The position numbers and the translations under genes were made by a program. From Enterovibrio norvegicus_B (GTDB lineage: Bacteria; Pseudomonadota; Gammaproteobacteria; Enterobacterales; Vibrionaceae), in NCBI RefSeq assembly GCF_002876705.1, contig NZ_MDAG01000079.1, positions 1 to 64,000 on the forward strand: 64,000 nucleotides of DNA, written 5' to 3'. The notes beneath the pieces were generated by a model, which did not search any database, was not told the DNA's origin, and saw only the letters and a program-made list of their open reading frames with translations. The first letter of the stretch is position 1. Every line of letters begins with the position of its first letter. This document shows, in pieces, positions 33,057-42,719 of this stretch.

Positions 33057-33407
33057 GATGTATCCTAATACCTTGTAATCTGTTGATTATCACGCAGTCC
33101 CCTCGATTCCTCAACCTGTAGCCTGAGTTCAGGGCATTTTTCTCGCGTTTGGTTATTTTTTCTTCTGGTTATATGAAACAGAACCGATAACGCTGAACAA
33201 AATTCCCGCAATTGGCACATTATTGATCTGAATTGCTCCGGTCTTAGACCCTAAGCAGGCCACGAAATTGTTGAAAACCCGTCATGGTGAACGGGCTATC
33301 GTGGCAATCCGCTGACCTTAAAGGTATTCTTGCACATCTTTGGTGTCAGATTGTGTCACCAAGGAATTTGCATTCAACTGCCTATTACTTTGTCGAGAAT
33401 TCTCATT
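33057..33407. promoter_or_regulatory. Divergent promoter region of PilZ-mfd and lolCDE, with nested stem-loop
   Basis: No gene is visible. CCACGA (33260-33265) pairs with TCGTGG (33299-33304), and inside it CCCGT (33278-33282) pairs with ACGGG (33291-33295). This gives a two-stage hairpin in the probable leader of lolC, about 105 bases before the start. Promoters must point both ways from here; no clear consensus hexamers can be fixed by eye. Confidence 0.4.
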
Positions 33408-34604
33408 ATGTTTCACCCTTTGCCGGTGTTTATTGGCTTGCGCTACTTAAAAGGTCGCTCGGGCGATAAGTTTGGCCGGTTTGTTTCTTATATGTCGACG
33501 GCTGGCATTACGATCGGTGTGATGTCTTTGATCACAGTACTTTCTGTCATGAATGGCTTTGAAGGCCAGCTAAAGAATCGAATTCTTGGTGTTTTGCCCC
33601 AGGCGGTTATTGCTGGTGATGCCGAGCTTGCGCCCGATGTGAATACTATCGCGCAGTGGGACGGCATCGTTGGAACAGCGCCTTTGGTATCAACCGATGC
33701 GGTTGTACAAAGCGCGTTATCACTGGGTGCAGGACGTTTGTTGGGTGTTGATCCGCAAAGCAAAGAGCCCGTGCGTGCGTTCATGGTACGAGGCCAATTT
33801 GAAGCCTTAACCGCGGGCAGTTACAAACTGGTTCTTGGCCGAAAAACAGCAAGGCAGCTTGATGTGTCTGTCGGCGACAAAGTGCGTGTGATGATCACCA
33901 GTGCAAGCCAGTTTACGCCGATTGGCCGTGTACCATCGCAACGTAATTTTACGGTCGCGGGCATTTATGACACTGCAACGGATGTTGATGGGCAATTGAT
34001 GTTTGCCAATTTGAATGACGTGGCGCGTTTAATGCGTTTGCCTCGCACGCAACCGGCTGATCTTCGTCTCTTTGTGGCTGAACCTTTTGATGTGCCCAAA
34101 CTGAAAGTGAAGGCGGAATCGCTCGGGTATGAATGGTCAGATTGGCGTGAATTGCGCGGCGAATTGTTCCAAGCGGTGAAGATGGAAAAAAACATGATGG
34201 GGTTGATGCTGAGTCTCATCATCTTAGTGGCGGCATTTAACATCATTTCTGCACTGATCATGGTGGTGATGGAGAAGCAATCAGAAGTCGCTATCTTAAA
34301 AACCCAAGGCATGAAACAACGTGACGTGGTGTATTTGTTTGTTGTTCAAGGGGCAAGCAGCGGTGTGATTGGTGCCATTTTAGGGGGCATCGCAGGCACG
34401 CTGTTGGCAATGAACATCAATGGCATCATGGCAGTGCTACATATCAGTCTATTGGGCAATGGTATTTCATTGCCTGTTGTTGTGAAACCCGAACAAATCT
34501 TCTCTGTTGTAGTTGGCGCGATTGTCTTGAGCCTTCTTGCTACCTTGTTCCCTTCGATTAAAGCGGCGTCTGTTCGCCCCGCTGAGGCTCTTCGCTATGA
34601 GTAA
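33408..34604 (+). CDS. lolC: Lipoprotein-releasing complex membrane subunit LolC
   Basis: LolC is one of two membrane subunits of the LolCDE transporter, which extracts lipoproteins from the inner membrane and hands them to LolA. The 398-aa protein has a first membrane helix near 25-48 (SYMSTAGITIGVMSLITVLSVMNGFE), a large periplasmic domain and three C-terminal helices (about 265-390). The ATG at 33408 starts MFHPLPVFIGLRYLKGRS, as in relatives. lolD starts within its last codons. Separate lolC and lolE genes rather than a single lolF are kept here. Confidence 0.93.
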   Translation: MFHPLPVFIGLRYLKGRSGDKFGRFVSYMSTAGITIGVMSLITVLSVMNGFEGQLKNRILGVLPQAVIAGDAELAPDVNTIAQWDGIVGTAPLVSTDAVVQSALSLGAGRLLGVDPQSKEPVRAFMVRGQFEALTAGSYKLVLGRKTARQLDVSVGDKVRVMITSASQFTPIGRVPSQRNFTVAGIYDTATDVDGQLMFANLNDVARLMRLPRTQPADLRLFVAEPFDVPKLKVKAESLGYEWSDWRELRGELFQAVKMEKNMMGLMLSLIILVAAFNIISALIMVVMEKQSEVAILKTQGMKQRDVVYLFVVQGASSGVIGAILGGIAGTLLAMNINGIMAVLHISLLGNGISLPVVVKPEQIFSVVVGAIVLSLLATLFPSIKAASVRPAEALRYE

Positions 34605-35301
34605 TGCATTGCTAACCTGTTCAAACGTTGTCAAAACCTACCAAGAAGGTGAGCTGGAAACGCATGTACTGAAAGGCGTTTCGTTTTCGATTAACAAAGG
34701 TGAGTTGGTGGCGATTGTCGGTGCATCGGGCTCGGGAAAAAGTACCTTGCTTCACATCCTTGGCGCGTTAGATTCGCTGACCAGTGGTGATGTGCAGTTT
34801 GAAGGGAAAGATCTCGTGAACATGCGTGCATCTGACCAAGCCACGCTGCGCAACCAGAACATCGGCTTTATTTATCAGTTCCACCACTTGCTTGCCGATT
34901 TTACGGCGATTGAAAACGTGGCGATGCCGCTGTTGATTGGTGGAGAAAAACCCGCTGAAGCGAAACGTCGTGCGTTGGAAATATTAGATGCCGTGGGCAT
35001 GGCGCACCGAGGTGAACACCGTCCTTCGGAGCTATCGGGTGGTGAACGTCAGCGTGTTGCGATTGCACGTGCAGTGGTGAATCGTCCAGCGTTGGTGTTG
35101 GCGGATGAACCAACGGGCAACCTCGATCATAAAACGGCGTTAGATATTTACGATCTGATGCGTCAGTTAAACAAGGAGTTTAATACTGCATTCCTTGTGG
35201 TTACGCACGACCAAGAACTCGCCGGTAAAATGGATCGCCAACTGTCGATGTTGGATGGTCAGTTTGTCGAAACATCTAAGCCAGAGGTGAATCCAGCATG
35301 A
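34597..35301 (+). CDS. lolD: Lipoprotein-releasing ABC transporter ATPase LolD
   Basis: LolD drives the LolCDE lipoprotein extractor with ATP. The 234-aa protein has Walker A GASGSGKST (near 42-50), the Q-loop IYQFHHLLADFTAIENV, signature LSGGERQRVAIARA, Walker B ALVLADEPTGNLD and the H-loop VVTHD. The ATG at 34597 overlaps the lolC stop by eight bases. A longer frame begins inside lolC without support. The stop overlaps the start of lolE (ATGA), so all three are translationally coupled. Confidence 0.97.
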   Translation: MSNALLTCSNVVKTYQEGELETHVLKGVSFSINKGELVAIVGASGSGKSTLLHILGALDSLTSGDVQFEGKDLVNMRASDQATLRNQNIGFIYQFHHLLADFTAIENVAMPLLIGGEKPAEAKRRALEILDAVGMAHRGEHRPSELSGGERQRVAIARAVVNRPALVLADEPTGNLDHKTALDIYDLMRQLNKEFNTAFLVVTHDQELAGKMDRQLSMLDGQFVETSKPEVNPA

Positions 35302-36542
35302 TGGAACCTTTGGCGCTGTTTATTGGACGCCGATTTAGCAAGGCGAAGCGTCGCAATAAGCTTGTTTCGTTTATCTCTGTGTCCTCAATGATTGGCATCT
35401 CTGTGGGTGTCATGGTTATCATCGTGGGCTTGTCTGCCATGAATGGTTTTGAGCGTGAGCTAGAAAAGCGCGTACTGGCGGTTATTCCTCATGCACAGCT
35501 TGAAGGGGTGGATGCGCCCGTAGCTTCTTGGCGTACGATGCAAGAAACCGCGGTTGCTAATCCGAATGTCGAGGCGGGTGCACCGTATGTCACCTTCACG
35601 GCATTGCTGGAAAAAGGGGCAAACCTCAAACCTGTGCAAATCCGTGGTATTGACCCGAAAGCGGAAGAAACCGTCAGCAACATTCATCAGTATGTGCTGG
35701 ATAACGGCTGGCAACGTCTACAGCCGGGTGAACAAGCGATTGTATTGGGCAAAGGCATTGCAGATGGCCTTGGTGTGAAGGTAGGGGATTGGGTAACGGC
35801 ACTCATTCCATCCCCCGATCCTGATTTGAAATTGCGGGCGCCAAAACGCATTAGGTTGCAAGTATCAGGCATTTTGAGCCTAGGCGGCCAAGTTGATCAT
35901 GGCTTGTCACTTATCCCTATTCAGGACGCACAGTCTTATATTGGCATGGGCGATGCGGTAACGGGTGTTGCGCTGAAGCTGTCTGAGCCACTTGAAGCGC
36001 GTCATATCGTTCGTGAAGTGGGAAAAACGCTCAAAGAATACGTTTATTTGAAGAACTGGACGCAGGAATACGGCTTCTTGTATCGCGACATTCAAATGGT
36101 GCGCACCATTATGTATCTCGTGATGGTTCTAGTGATTGGCGTGGCGTGTTTCAACATTGTATCTACCTTGATGATGGCGGTAAAAGACCGTGCTGCAGAC
36201 GTGGCTGTGCTGCGAACCATGGGCGCGAAAGATGGTCTGATCCGTTCGATCTTTATTTGGCACGGCTTGTTATCGGGATTGTTCGGTAGTTTGATTGGCT
36301 CCGTGATGGGGTGTTTGATTGCGTTCAATTTGACCAGTATTGTAGGGTGGATTGAATCGCTGACAGGGCAAGACTTCTTGTCTGGCGATATTTATTTTGT
36401 TGATTTCTTGCCGACCGAACCGCACCTGATGGATGTGTTTCTCGTGTCGACAACAGCGGTGGTGTTGAGCTTGCTTGCCACTTGGTACCCAGCACAACGC
36501 GCATGTAAATTGCATCCGGCGTCTGTGCTGAGCGCACGCTAA
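35298..36542 (+). CDS. lolE: Lipoprotein-releasing complex membrane subunit LolE
   Basis: LolE is the second membrane subunit of LolCDE. At 414 aa it has the same layout as LolC: N-terminal helix with SFISVSSMIGISVGVMVIIVGLSAMNGFE, a periplasmic domain, and three C-terminal helices (about 270-405), ending in the family tail LHPASVLSAR. It overlaps lolD and is followed by a terminator, which closes the operon. LolC/LolE assignment rests on order and on similarity as I recall it. Confidence 0.93.
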   Translation: MMEPLALFIGRRFSKAKRRNKLVSFISVSSMIGISVGVMVIIVGLSAMNGFERELEKRVLAVIPHAQLEGVDAPVASWRTMQETAVANPNVEAGAPYVTFTALLEKGANLKPVQIRGIDPKAEETVSNIHQYVLDNGWQRLQPGEQAIVLGKGIADGLGVKVGDWVTALIPSPDPDLKLRAPKRIRLQVSGILSLGGQVDHGLSLIPIQDAQSYIGMGDAVTGVALKLSEPLEARHIVREVGKTLKEYVYLKNWTQEYGFLYRDIQMVRTIMYLVMVLVIGVACFNIVSTLMMAVKDRAADVAVLRTMGAKDGLIRSIFIWHGLLSGLFGSLIGSVMGCLIAFNLTSIVGWIESLTGQDFLSGDIYFVDFLPTEPHLMDVFLVSTTAVVLSLLATWYPAQRACKLHPASVLSAR

Positions 36543-36580
36543 TCGTTTAGCCCTTTCTCTGATTTTAACGCGTCAATTTT

Positions 36581-36616
36581 AAAAGCCCGCAGGCATTCGT
36601 TTCTGTGGGCTTTTTG
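36581..36616 (+). terminator. Terminator of lolCDE
   Basis: The stem AAAGCCCGCAG / CTGTGGGCTTT, with one G-T pair, is followed by TTTTTG. It begins about 40 bases after the lolE stop. Confidence 0.8.
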
Positions 36617-36840
36617 TTTGCGTTTATACCCGAGTAACTTGAAATCCTGCATGTAGAGGCTTCTTAGGTATACGTTTCACTTTTTCAGGTATTGATGCTT
36701 AGTACTGGCGCAAGAAGAGATGATGAACAATTGAAGATGATGAGCAAGAGAATGGTTAAGTGAATCGCAGCGGGATGTTTGTGAGGGAAACAAATTAAGG
36801 TTCGTACAGCAAGTCACTCGCAGTCGCTTAGTTAAAAGAG
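36617..36840. repeat. Dispersed TATACCC-type intergenic repeat (probable)
   Basis: The stretch starts TTTATACCCGAGTAACTTGA near 36625, which resembles a short intergenic repeat I recall in Vibrio genomes (TATACCCAAGTAACTTCAAG). GGTATACG follows near 36667. The rest, with GATGATGAACAATTGAAGATG, codes for nothing that I can recognise. Confidence 0.4.
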
Positions 36841-36876
36841 AATACCCCGCCTTTGTTTTTGCAGAGGCGGGGTATT
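36841..36876. terminator. Terminator of the DUF2062 gene
   Basis: The perfect 12-bp stem AATACCCCGCCT / AGGCGGGGTATT has a 12-base loop. T-rich sequence lies on both sides, more strongly on the right. It lies seven bases past the DUF2062 stop on the minus strand. Confidence 0.75.
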
Positions 36877-36882
36877 TTGTTG

Positions 36883-37434
36883 TTAGGACTTGTCTTTTTT
36901 CAGAACGTCTTTGAGTTTCTTCGGTAAACGTAAGCGGCGTTTTTGCCAGCTTCTGACCACGGAATAACGCCAGATACCACGAACACTGAAATAACCAATA
37001 AGGGAAAAAATGATGCTCAAGACGAGGCAACCCAACAAGAAAGGAGGCCCAATCTGACTCATTTGGTTAAACAGGAATTCCCATGTCAGCTCAAAATGAA
37101 AATGCTGATTGGGTGTGTCCATCAAGAACGTGCCCACTTTGTAAGCGGCATAGAAAATGACGGGCATGGTCACTGGGTTCGTGATCCAGACCAAAGCGAC
37201 AGAAAGTGGAAGGTTAACACCGAACATGATGGCAAGACCTGCCGCCATGATCATCTGGCTGGGAAGCGGGACAAATGCCATGAACAGACCAACCGCAAAC
37301 GCCCCAGAAGCGGAACGTCGGTTAAGACACCAAAGGTTTGGGTCGTAAAGCAAATTGCCAAACACAGCGAGCGCTTTCTGCTTGCGAATGACTTCATGCT
37401 TAGGGAGAAATTTTTTAAATATTTTTCTTGGCAT
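36883..37434 (-). CDS. DUF2062 membrane protein
   Basis: This 183-aa inner-membrane protein has hydrophobic stretches at about 42-70, 74-98 and 130-150 and the DUF2062 signature AVGLFMAFVPLPSQMIMAAGLAI with ITNPVTMPVIFYAAYKVG. The C terminus is strongly basic (KRRLRLPKKLKDVLKKDK). The function is unknown. It is divergent from comEC, and their 5' ends nearly meet (37434 against 37467), so the promoters must lie within or across each other's coding ends. Confidence 0.88.
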   Translation of the reverse strand: MPRKIFKKFLPKHEVIRKQKALAVFGNLLYDPNLWCLNRRSASGAFAVGLFMAFVPLPSQMIMAAGLAIMFGVNLPLSVALVWITNPVTMPVIFYAAYKVGTFLMDTPNQHFHFELTWEFLFNQMSQIGPPFLLGCLVLSIIFSLIGYFSVRGIWRYSVVRSWQKRRLRLPKKLKDVLKKDKS

Positions 37435-37466
37435 ACGTCTTCATTTCACACGGGGTCGATACCGAC

Positions 37467-39731
37467 ATGAAGCTGTTGTTCGGCATCGTGGTAGCTATCA
37501 TCACTCTGAAATGGTGGTCGAGTATTCCTAGCATAGGCGTTGTCATCGCAACGCTGCTCATCCTTATAGCATTACGTAGGTTCGTGTCAGAGATCGTTAT
37601 CGGTGCAGCCATTGGGTGTCTTATTGCAACAGGCGCGGTGACTGTTTTCCAACACAAAACCGATACTGCACTGACGGTTGATGTGAATACTACCATAGCA
37701 GGTAAAGTTGGCAGCCTTTTTACCAAGGAAAACGGGCAAACAAGTGTAATCTTTGATGTCGACACAGTGAATGGACGCAAACTGACCAGTTTTGAGACAT
37801 TTAGAGCACGTCTCTACTGGCGAACTGAGTTGCCTGTGAAACAAGGACAACACTGGTCTGTTACCGCAAGATTAAGGGAGCCTTACGGTCGTGTTAACGA
37901 AGCAGGCTTTGATGCCGAGACCTATTTTCTTTCTCGTCATATTCATAGCAAAGGATCTGTTCGCACTGCTAATGTGTTGAATGAACAGGTTTCCGTCCGT
38001 CAGCAACTCTATGACACTGTTTACAAAAATGTCGCGCATTTAGACAGCGCACGATTTTTGATTGCGTTGGCCTTTGGTGAACGGGGCATGTTGTCGAGCG
38101 AAGATTGGCAGCAACTTCGTGACAGTGGGCTAGCGCATTTGATGGCGATATCCGGGCTGCACATCGGTCTGGCCTTCTTTTTCGGTTACACCGTCACTCG
38201 CTATGTGTTTCCACTGATCGTCAAGCGCGATACTCACCTATGGATCCCACTCATGATGGGCTTGGTGGCAGCATGTTTATATGCATGGATGGCGGGTTTT
38301 TCGTTAACTACGCAACGCGCCTTGATGGCACTTCTCGTCGTTTCTCTTATTCGCCAAAGTGGTTACAGCACCAGTCCTTTCTCTACCTTCTTTTTGGTAT
38401 TGGCTGCAGTGTTGGTTTTTGACCCACTTTCTATTTTCTCTGCCAGTTTCTGGCTGTCTTTTGGTGCGGTTTACGCACTTTGCATCATGGCGCTGTTTCG
38501 GCCAACGGCCCCTCTGGAAGAAAGTGTCATCCAGAAGGTTGCTCGGTACGTGAAATCTTTGCTTATCATGCAGTGTGTACTGATGATTGGTATGTTGCCC
38601 CTCATGTGGACGTGGTTTGGCGGGGTCAGTTTTACAGCGCTGTTTTTTAACGTGTTGGCAGTGCCTTTGATCAGTTTAATCACAGTGCCGCTCATCTTGT
38701 TGGGACTCATACTCACGCCATTCGGTGCGTCATCCTACGTTTGGCACGCTGCCGATCTCTCGCTTCAGCCCTTAATGTCACTCCTTGGTATGGCGTCATT
38801 TGGTTGGTTAGAGACACAAGGGCCTTCCATCGTCTTTCCCATTGTTGTTGTGCTCCTGGCTTTTGTGCTGTGGTTGGTCGGTTTTCGCACTATACCAATT
38901 GCCGCTGGGGTCATCGGTCTTTCGTTGTTTACTTGGAAAAACACGCAAACCGACACCACCGCATGGCGCGTCGATGTGTTTGATGTCGGACATGGGTTGG
39001 CAGTGTTGATTGAAAAAGAAGGGCGTGCTGTTTTGTATGACACCGGGGCGGCGTGGTCTTCTGGCACTGTTGCGGCGTCAGTGATTGCCCCTGTGTTAAC
39101 CCAGCGTGGCAGCAAACTCGATGGCTTGATATTGAGTCATGGCGACAACGATCATGCTGGCGGAGAAGCGTGGGTCATCAAACATTTAATGCCTCAATGG
39201 GTGCGCTCTAGCGAAAACGACTTTGGCCATTTGGCTTGCTTGCGTGGAAACCGTTGGCGATGGCAACAACTCGAATTTGAAGTCTTGTATCCATTGACCT
39301 TGTCAGACCGAGCGAAGAACGCATCATCGTGTGTGATCAAAGTGTCTGATGGGAAGCATGCCGTGCTCCTTACAGGCGATCTCCCTAAAGTGCAGGAAGC
39401 CTATTTGTTGACACAAAACGACGATGTATCCGCTGACGTGCTGATTGTGCCGCATCATGGCAGTAAAACATCGTCAAGCGAGGCATTCATTGATCATGTA
39501 AACCCGAAGGCCGCTATCGCGTCGACAGGACGTTATACGCCGTGGAACTTACCTCATCCTGATGTAGTGTCGCGCTATGAGAACAGAGGCATTGAGTGGT
39601 TTGAAACGGGGTATAACGGGCAGGTGAGTGCACAATTCTCGGACAAAGGTTGGAGAGTTCTTAGTCAAAGAAACGATACAGAGCCTTTTTGGTACCGTAA
39701 GAAGTTTGGAGCACCCAAAAGAAAAGAGTAG
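37467..39731 (+). CDS. comEC: DNA uptake channel ComEC/Rec2
   Basis: ComEC moves single-stranded DNA across the inner membrane during natural transformation. The product is about 754 aa: N-terminal helices and an OB-like part (to about 170), the Competence domain with LAFGERGMLSSEDWQQLRDS and HLMAISGLHIGLAFFFG followed by many membrane helices, and a C-terminal metallo-beta-lactamase-like domain with LSHGDNDHAGG and VPHHGSKTSSS. I chose ATG 37467 (MKLLFGIV); a TTG at 37428 would add 13 residues and overlap the divergent gene. The complete frame suggests competence is retained, as in other Vibrionaceae. Confidence 0.93.
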   Translation: MKLLFGIVVAIITLKWWSSIPSIGVVIATLLILIALRRFVSEIVIGAAIGCLIATGAVTVFQHKTDTALTVDVNTTIAGKVGSLFTKENGQTSVIFDVDTVNGRKLTSFETFRARLYWRTELPVKQGQHWSVTARLREPYGRVNEAGFDAETYFLSRHIHSKGSVRTANVLNEQVSVRQQLYDTVYKNVAHLDSARFLIALAFGERGMLSSEDWQQLRDSGLAHLMAISGLHIGLAFFFGYTVTRYVFPLIVKRDTHLWIPLMMGLVAACLYAWMAGFSLTTQRALMALLVVSLIRQSGYSTSPFSTFFLVLAAVLVFDPLSIFSASFWLSFGAVYALCIMALFRPTAPLEESVIQKVARYVKSLLIMQCVLMIGMLPLMWTWFGGVSFTALFFNVLAVPLISLITVPLILLGLILTPFGASSYVWHAADLSLQPLMSLLGMASFGWLETQGPSIVFPIVVVLLAFVLWLVGFRTIPIAAGVIGLSLFTWKNTQTDTTAWRVDVFDVGHGLAVLIEKEGRAVLYDTGAAWSSGTVAASVIAPVLTQRGSKLDGLILSHGDNDHAGGEAWVIKHLMPQWVRSSENDFGHLACLRGNRWRWQQLEFEVLYPLTLSDRAKNASSCVIKVSDGKHAVLLTGDLPKVQEAYLLTQNDDVSADVLIVPHHGSKTSSSEAFIDHVNPKAAIASTGRYTPWNLPHPDVVSRYENRGIEWFETGYNGQVSAQFSDKGWRVLSQRNDTEPFWYRKKFGAPKRKE

Positions 39732-39766
39732 AATGCCCGCTACTTGCAGAAATATAAGCAATTCAC

Positions 39767-41521
39767 ATGACAAAATACCAAGATAGAACCACCTGGGATA
39801 CGTTCAAAAAGCTGTGGCCATTTATCGCGAATTATAAATCAGGCCTCGTGGTTGCCATTATCGCTTTGGTGATCAACGCAGCAAGTGACACCTTGATGCT
39901 TTCTATGATTAAGCCACTGCTTGATGAAGGCTTTACGTTTGGCCAGGTTGACGGCGATTTTCTGAAAATGATGCCCGTTTATCTCGTCATCTTAATGTTG
40001 GTGCGCGGCGCTTCAAGCTTCGTCTCAACATATGGTATGTCTTGGGTTTCTGGCAACGTGGTGATGGTGATGCGCCGTCGCATGTTCAATCATTTCATGA
40101 AGATGCCAGTGAGCTTTTTCGATCAAGAATCGTCAGGTGCGTTACTTTCGCGCATTACTTACGATTCTGAACAAGTTGCTAATGCCACCAGTGGAGCACT
40201 GGTGAGCCTTGTTCGTGAAGGTGCGTCTATCATCGGTCTCATGACCTTGATGTTTTACTACAGCTGGCAACTCTCTGCGATATTATTGGTGATTGCGCCG
40301 GTTGTGGCGTGGGCGATTAGCTTTGTCTCTAAGCGTTTCCGCAAAATTTCTTCAAACATGCAAGAAGCCATGGGTTCTGTGACCTCGTCTGCTGAACAAA
40401 TGCTAAAAGGCCACAAAGTGGTGTTGAGCTTTGGTGGTCAACAGGTTGAGCAGGCACGTTTCGAGAACGTCAGTAACCGTATGCGTCAACAAACCATGAA
40501 GTTGGTGTCGGCGCAGGCGATTGCGAACCCTGTGATTCAATTGATAGCCTCTTTCGCGCTTGTGGCGGTATTGATGCTGGCGAACACGGAATCTATCCGT
40601 TCAGAATTGACGGCGGGTACGTTTGCGGTGGTCTTTGGTGCCATGTTTGGTTTGATGCGCCCACTCAAATCACTGACCAATGTGACCTCTCAGTTCCAAC
40701 GTGGTATGGCTGCATGTAATAGCCTGTTCGAACTGATGGAAATGGAAACAGAGAAAGATAACGGCCAACACACCATTGAACGTGTGAAAGGCAACGTCAC
40801 CGTTAACGACGTTGTCTTTACTTACCCAACCAAAGATACCCCAGCCCTAAAAAGCGTGAGCTTTGAATTGCCTGCAGGTAAAACATTGGCATTGGTAGGG
40901 CGCTCAGGTTCGGGTAAAAGTACGATCGCTAATCTGTTGACGCGCTTTTACGACATAGACAGTGGTGATATCACCATTGATGATGTTCGCATTCAAGATT
41001 ACACCCTGAACAACCTGCGTGATCACGTTGCGATTGTGTCTCAGAATGTGCATCTGTTTAATGACACCGTCGCAAATAATATTGCTTATGCAGCAGAAGA
41101 AAACTTCACCCGTGAGCAAATCGAACGTGCTGCAGAATTGGCGTATGCTGCGGACTTCGTGCGTGAAATGGACAATGGCTTTGATACGATGATTGGTGAA
41201 AATGGTGTCAGCTTGTCGGGCGGCCAACGTCAGCGTATTGCGATTGCCCGTGCATTGCTCCGTGATGCACCTATCTTGATTTTGGATGAGGCAACATCTG
41301 CGTTGGATACTGAATCTGAGCGTGCGATTCAAGCCGCGTTGGATGAACTGCAAAAAGACCGCACCGTCTTAGTGATTGCGCACCGCCTTTCTACCATTGA
41401 AAACGCCGATGAGATTTTGGTTGTTGACGAAGGTGAGATCGTTGAGCGCGGCGATCACCCAACCCTGATTCAAAAAGACGGCGCCTACGCGCAGTTGCAT
41501 CGCATCCAATTCGGAGAATAA
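39767..41521 (+). CDS. msbA: Lipid A flippase ATP-binding/permease protein
   Basis: MsbA flips core-lipid A across the inner membrane. The 584-aa half-transporter has six membrane helices (about 25-310), then the ATPase domain with Walker A GRSGSGKST (near 378), Q-loop VSQNVHLFND, signature LSGGQRQRIAIARA and Walker B ILILDEATSALD. It lies 35 bases after comEC and directly before lpxK, the usual order in Vibrionaceae. No strong ribosome site is visible before the ATG. Confidence 0.97.
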   Translation: MTKYQDRTTWDTFKKLWPFIANYKSGLVVAIIALVINAASDTLMLSMIKPLLDEGFTFGQVDGDFLKMMPVYLVILMLVRGASSFVSTYGMSWVSGNVVMVMRRRMFNHFMKMPVSFFDQESSGALLSRITYDSEQVANATSGALVSLVREGASIIGLMTLMFYYSWQLSAILLVIAPVVAWAISFVSKRFRKISSNMQEAMGSVTSSAEQMLKGHKVVLSFGGQQVEQARFENVSNRMRQQTMKLVSAQAIANPVIQLIASFALVAVLMLANTESIRSELTAGTFAVVFGAMFGLMRPLKSLTNVTSQFQRGMAACNSLFELMEMETEKDNGQHTIERVKGNVTVNDVVFTYPTKDTPALKSVSFELPAGKTLALVGRSGSGKSTIANLLTRFYDIDSGDITIDDVRIQDYTLNNLRDHVAIVSQNVHLFNDTVANNIAYAAEENFTREQIERAAELAYAADFVREMDNGFDTMIGENGVSLSGGQRQRIAIARALLRDAPILILDEATSALDTESERAIQAALDELQKDRTVLVIAHRLSTIENADEILVVDEGEIVERGDHPTLIQKDGAYAQLHRIQFGE

Positions 41522-41524
41522 GCC

Positions 41525-42559
41525 TTGGCGGGATGGGTAGAGAAAATTTGGTTTGAAAACCACCCGCTAGGTCTACTTGGTGCGCCACTGTTGTGGCCTC
41601 TGAGTAAAGTGTTTGGCGTGATTGCTAGAAAACGCCGAGCCTCTTTCCTTGCAGGTAACGGTGCTTATCGCGCACCTGTGCCTGTGATTGTTGTCGGCAA
41701 CATTACTGTGGGTGGAAACGGCAAGACGCCCGTTGTGATTTGGCTGGTTGAGCAACTAAAAGCCATGGGAATGACGCCAGGTGTCGTGTCTCGTGGCTAT
41801 GGCGGCAAAGCGGAAAGTTACCCGTTTGTGTTGGATGAAAATACCACCACAGATAAAGCAGGCGACGAGCCAGTGCTGATTTATCAACGCACGGGCGTGC
41901 CGGTTGCCATTTCTCCTGTGAGAAGCGAAGCCGTTAAAGCATTGCTGCCGCTTGGTATAGATATCGTCATTACCGATGATGGCCTTCAGCATTACAAACT
42001 CGCGAGAGACATTGAGTTTGTGATTGTCGATGGTGAGCGTCGATTTGGTAACGAACATTACATGCCTTTTGGCCCACTGCGAGAGCAGACTGATCGGCTT
42101 CAGAGCGTGGACTTTATCGTGTGCAATGGTGGTCAGCCTGAGCCTGGCGAAATCGCCATGAACCTCGCGCCAAGCCAATTTGTGAACCTCAAAACAGGTG
42201 AAAAAGCGCAAGCGTCTTCGTTTGACAATGCCGTTGCCGTTGCCATGGCGGGCATTGGAAACCCTCAGCGCTTTTTCAATACCTTGAGTGCCCTGGGCAT
42301 CACGCCAGTACATTGTGAACCCTTTGCTGATCACAAAGCCTTTGAGTATGACCAGTTGGCGGCGTTGGCAGAAAAAGGTCAACACCTGTTGATGACAGAA
42401 AAAGACGCGGTGAAATGCCGTGATATGTTGTCTCAACACCCGAATATTGAAAATTGGTGGTATCTTCCTGTTGATGCAAATATCAGCGAGAAAGACACCA
42501 TCAATATGATGAATATCATTAAGAAAGTGAAGGATGGATATGGATCACCGACTGCTTGA
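41525..42559 (+). CDS. lpxK: Tetraacyldisaccharide 4'-kinase
   Basis: LpxK phosphorylates the 4' position of the lipid A precursor at the inner membrane. The 344-aa protein has an N-terminal amphipathic and hydrophobic part, then the P-loop VGNITVGGNGKTPVV (about 57-71), SRGYGGKA, DEPVLI and DDGLQHYKLARDIE. The start is a TTG at 41525: GGAGA stands seven bases upstream and no ATG follows soon. The 3' end overlaps ycaR by about 20 bases, so translation is coupled. Confidence 0.95.
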   Translation: MAGWVEKIWFENHPLGLLGAPLLWPLSKVFGVIARKRRASFLAGNGAYRAPVPVIVVGNITVGGNGKTPVVIWLVEQLKAMGMTPGVVSRGYGGKAESYPFVLDENTTTDKAGDEPVLIYQRTGVPVAISPVRSEAVKALLPLGIDIVITDDGLQHYKLARDIEFVIVDGERRFGNEHYMPFGPLREQTDRLQSVDFIVCNGGQPEPGEIAMNLAPSQFVNLKTGEKAQASSFDNAVAVAMAGIGNPQRFFNTLSALGITPVHCEPFADHKAFEYDQLAALAEKGQHLLMTEKDAVKCRDMLSQHPNIENWWYLPVDANISEKDTINMMNIIKKVKDGYGSPTA

Positions 42560-42719
42560 AATCGTTGCTTGTCCCGCGTGTAAGGGAAAACTGAACTACA
42601 ACAAAGAAAACAACGAACTGGTGTGTAAGTTTGACCGATTGGCGTATCCCATTCGCGAGGGTATTCCTGTCATGTTAACGACAGAAGCTCGCGAAATGAC
42701 GTCGGAAGAGGTGAAGTAA
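42540..42719 (+). CDS. ycaR: Trm112-like zinc-ribbon protein YcaR
   Basis: This 59-aa protein has one CPACKGKL pair and LVCKFDRLAYPIREGIPVML, the Trm112/UPF0434 pattern. Eukaryotic and archaeal Trm112 proteins are methyltransferase partners; the bacterial role is less clear. The ATG at 42540 fits best, with GAAGGA five bases before it; another ATG lies at 42534. It overlaps lpxK at its start and touches kdsB at its stop (TAATG). A link with the methyltransferase CmoM, two genes on, is only a guess. Confidence 0.9.
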   Translation: MDHRLLEIVACPACKGKLNYNKENNELVCKFDRLAYPIREGIPVMLTTEAREMTSEEVK

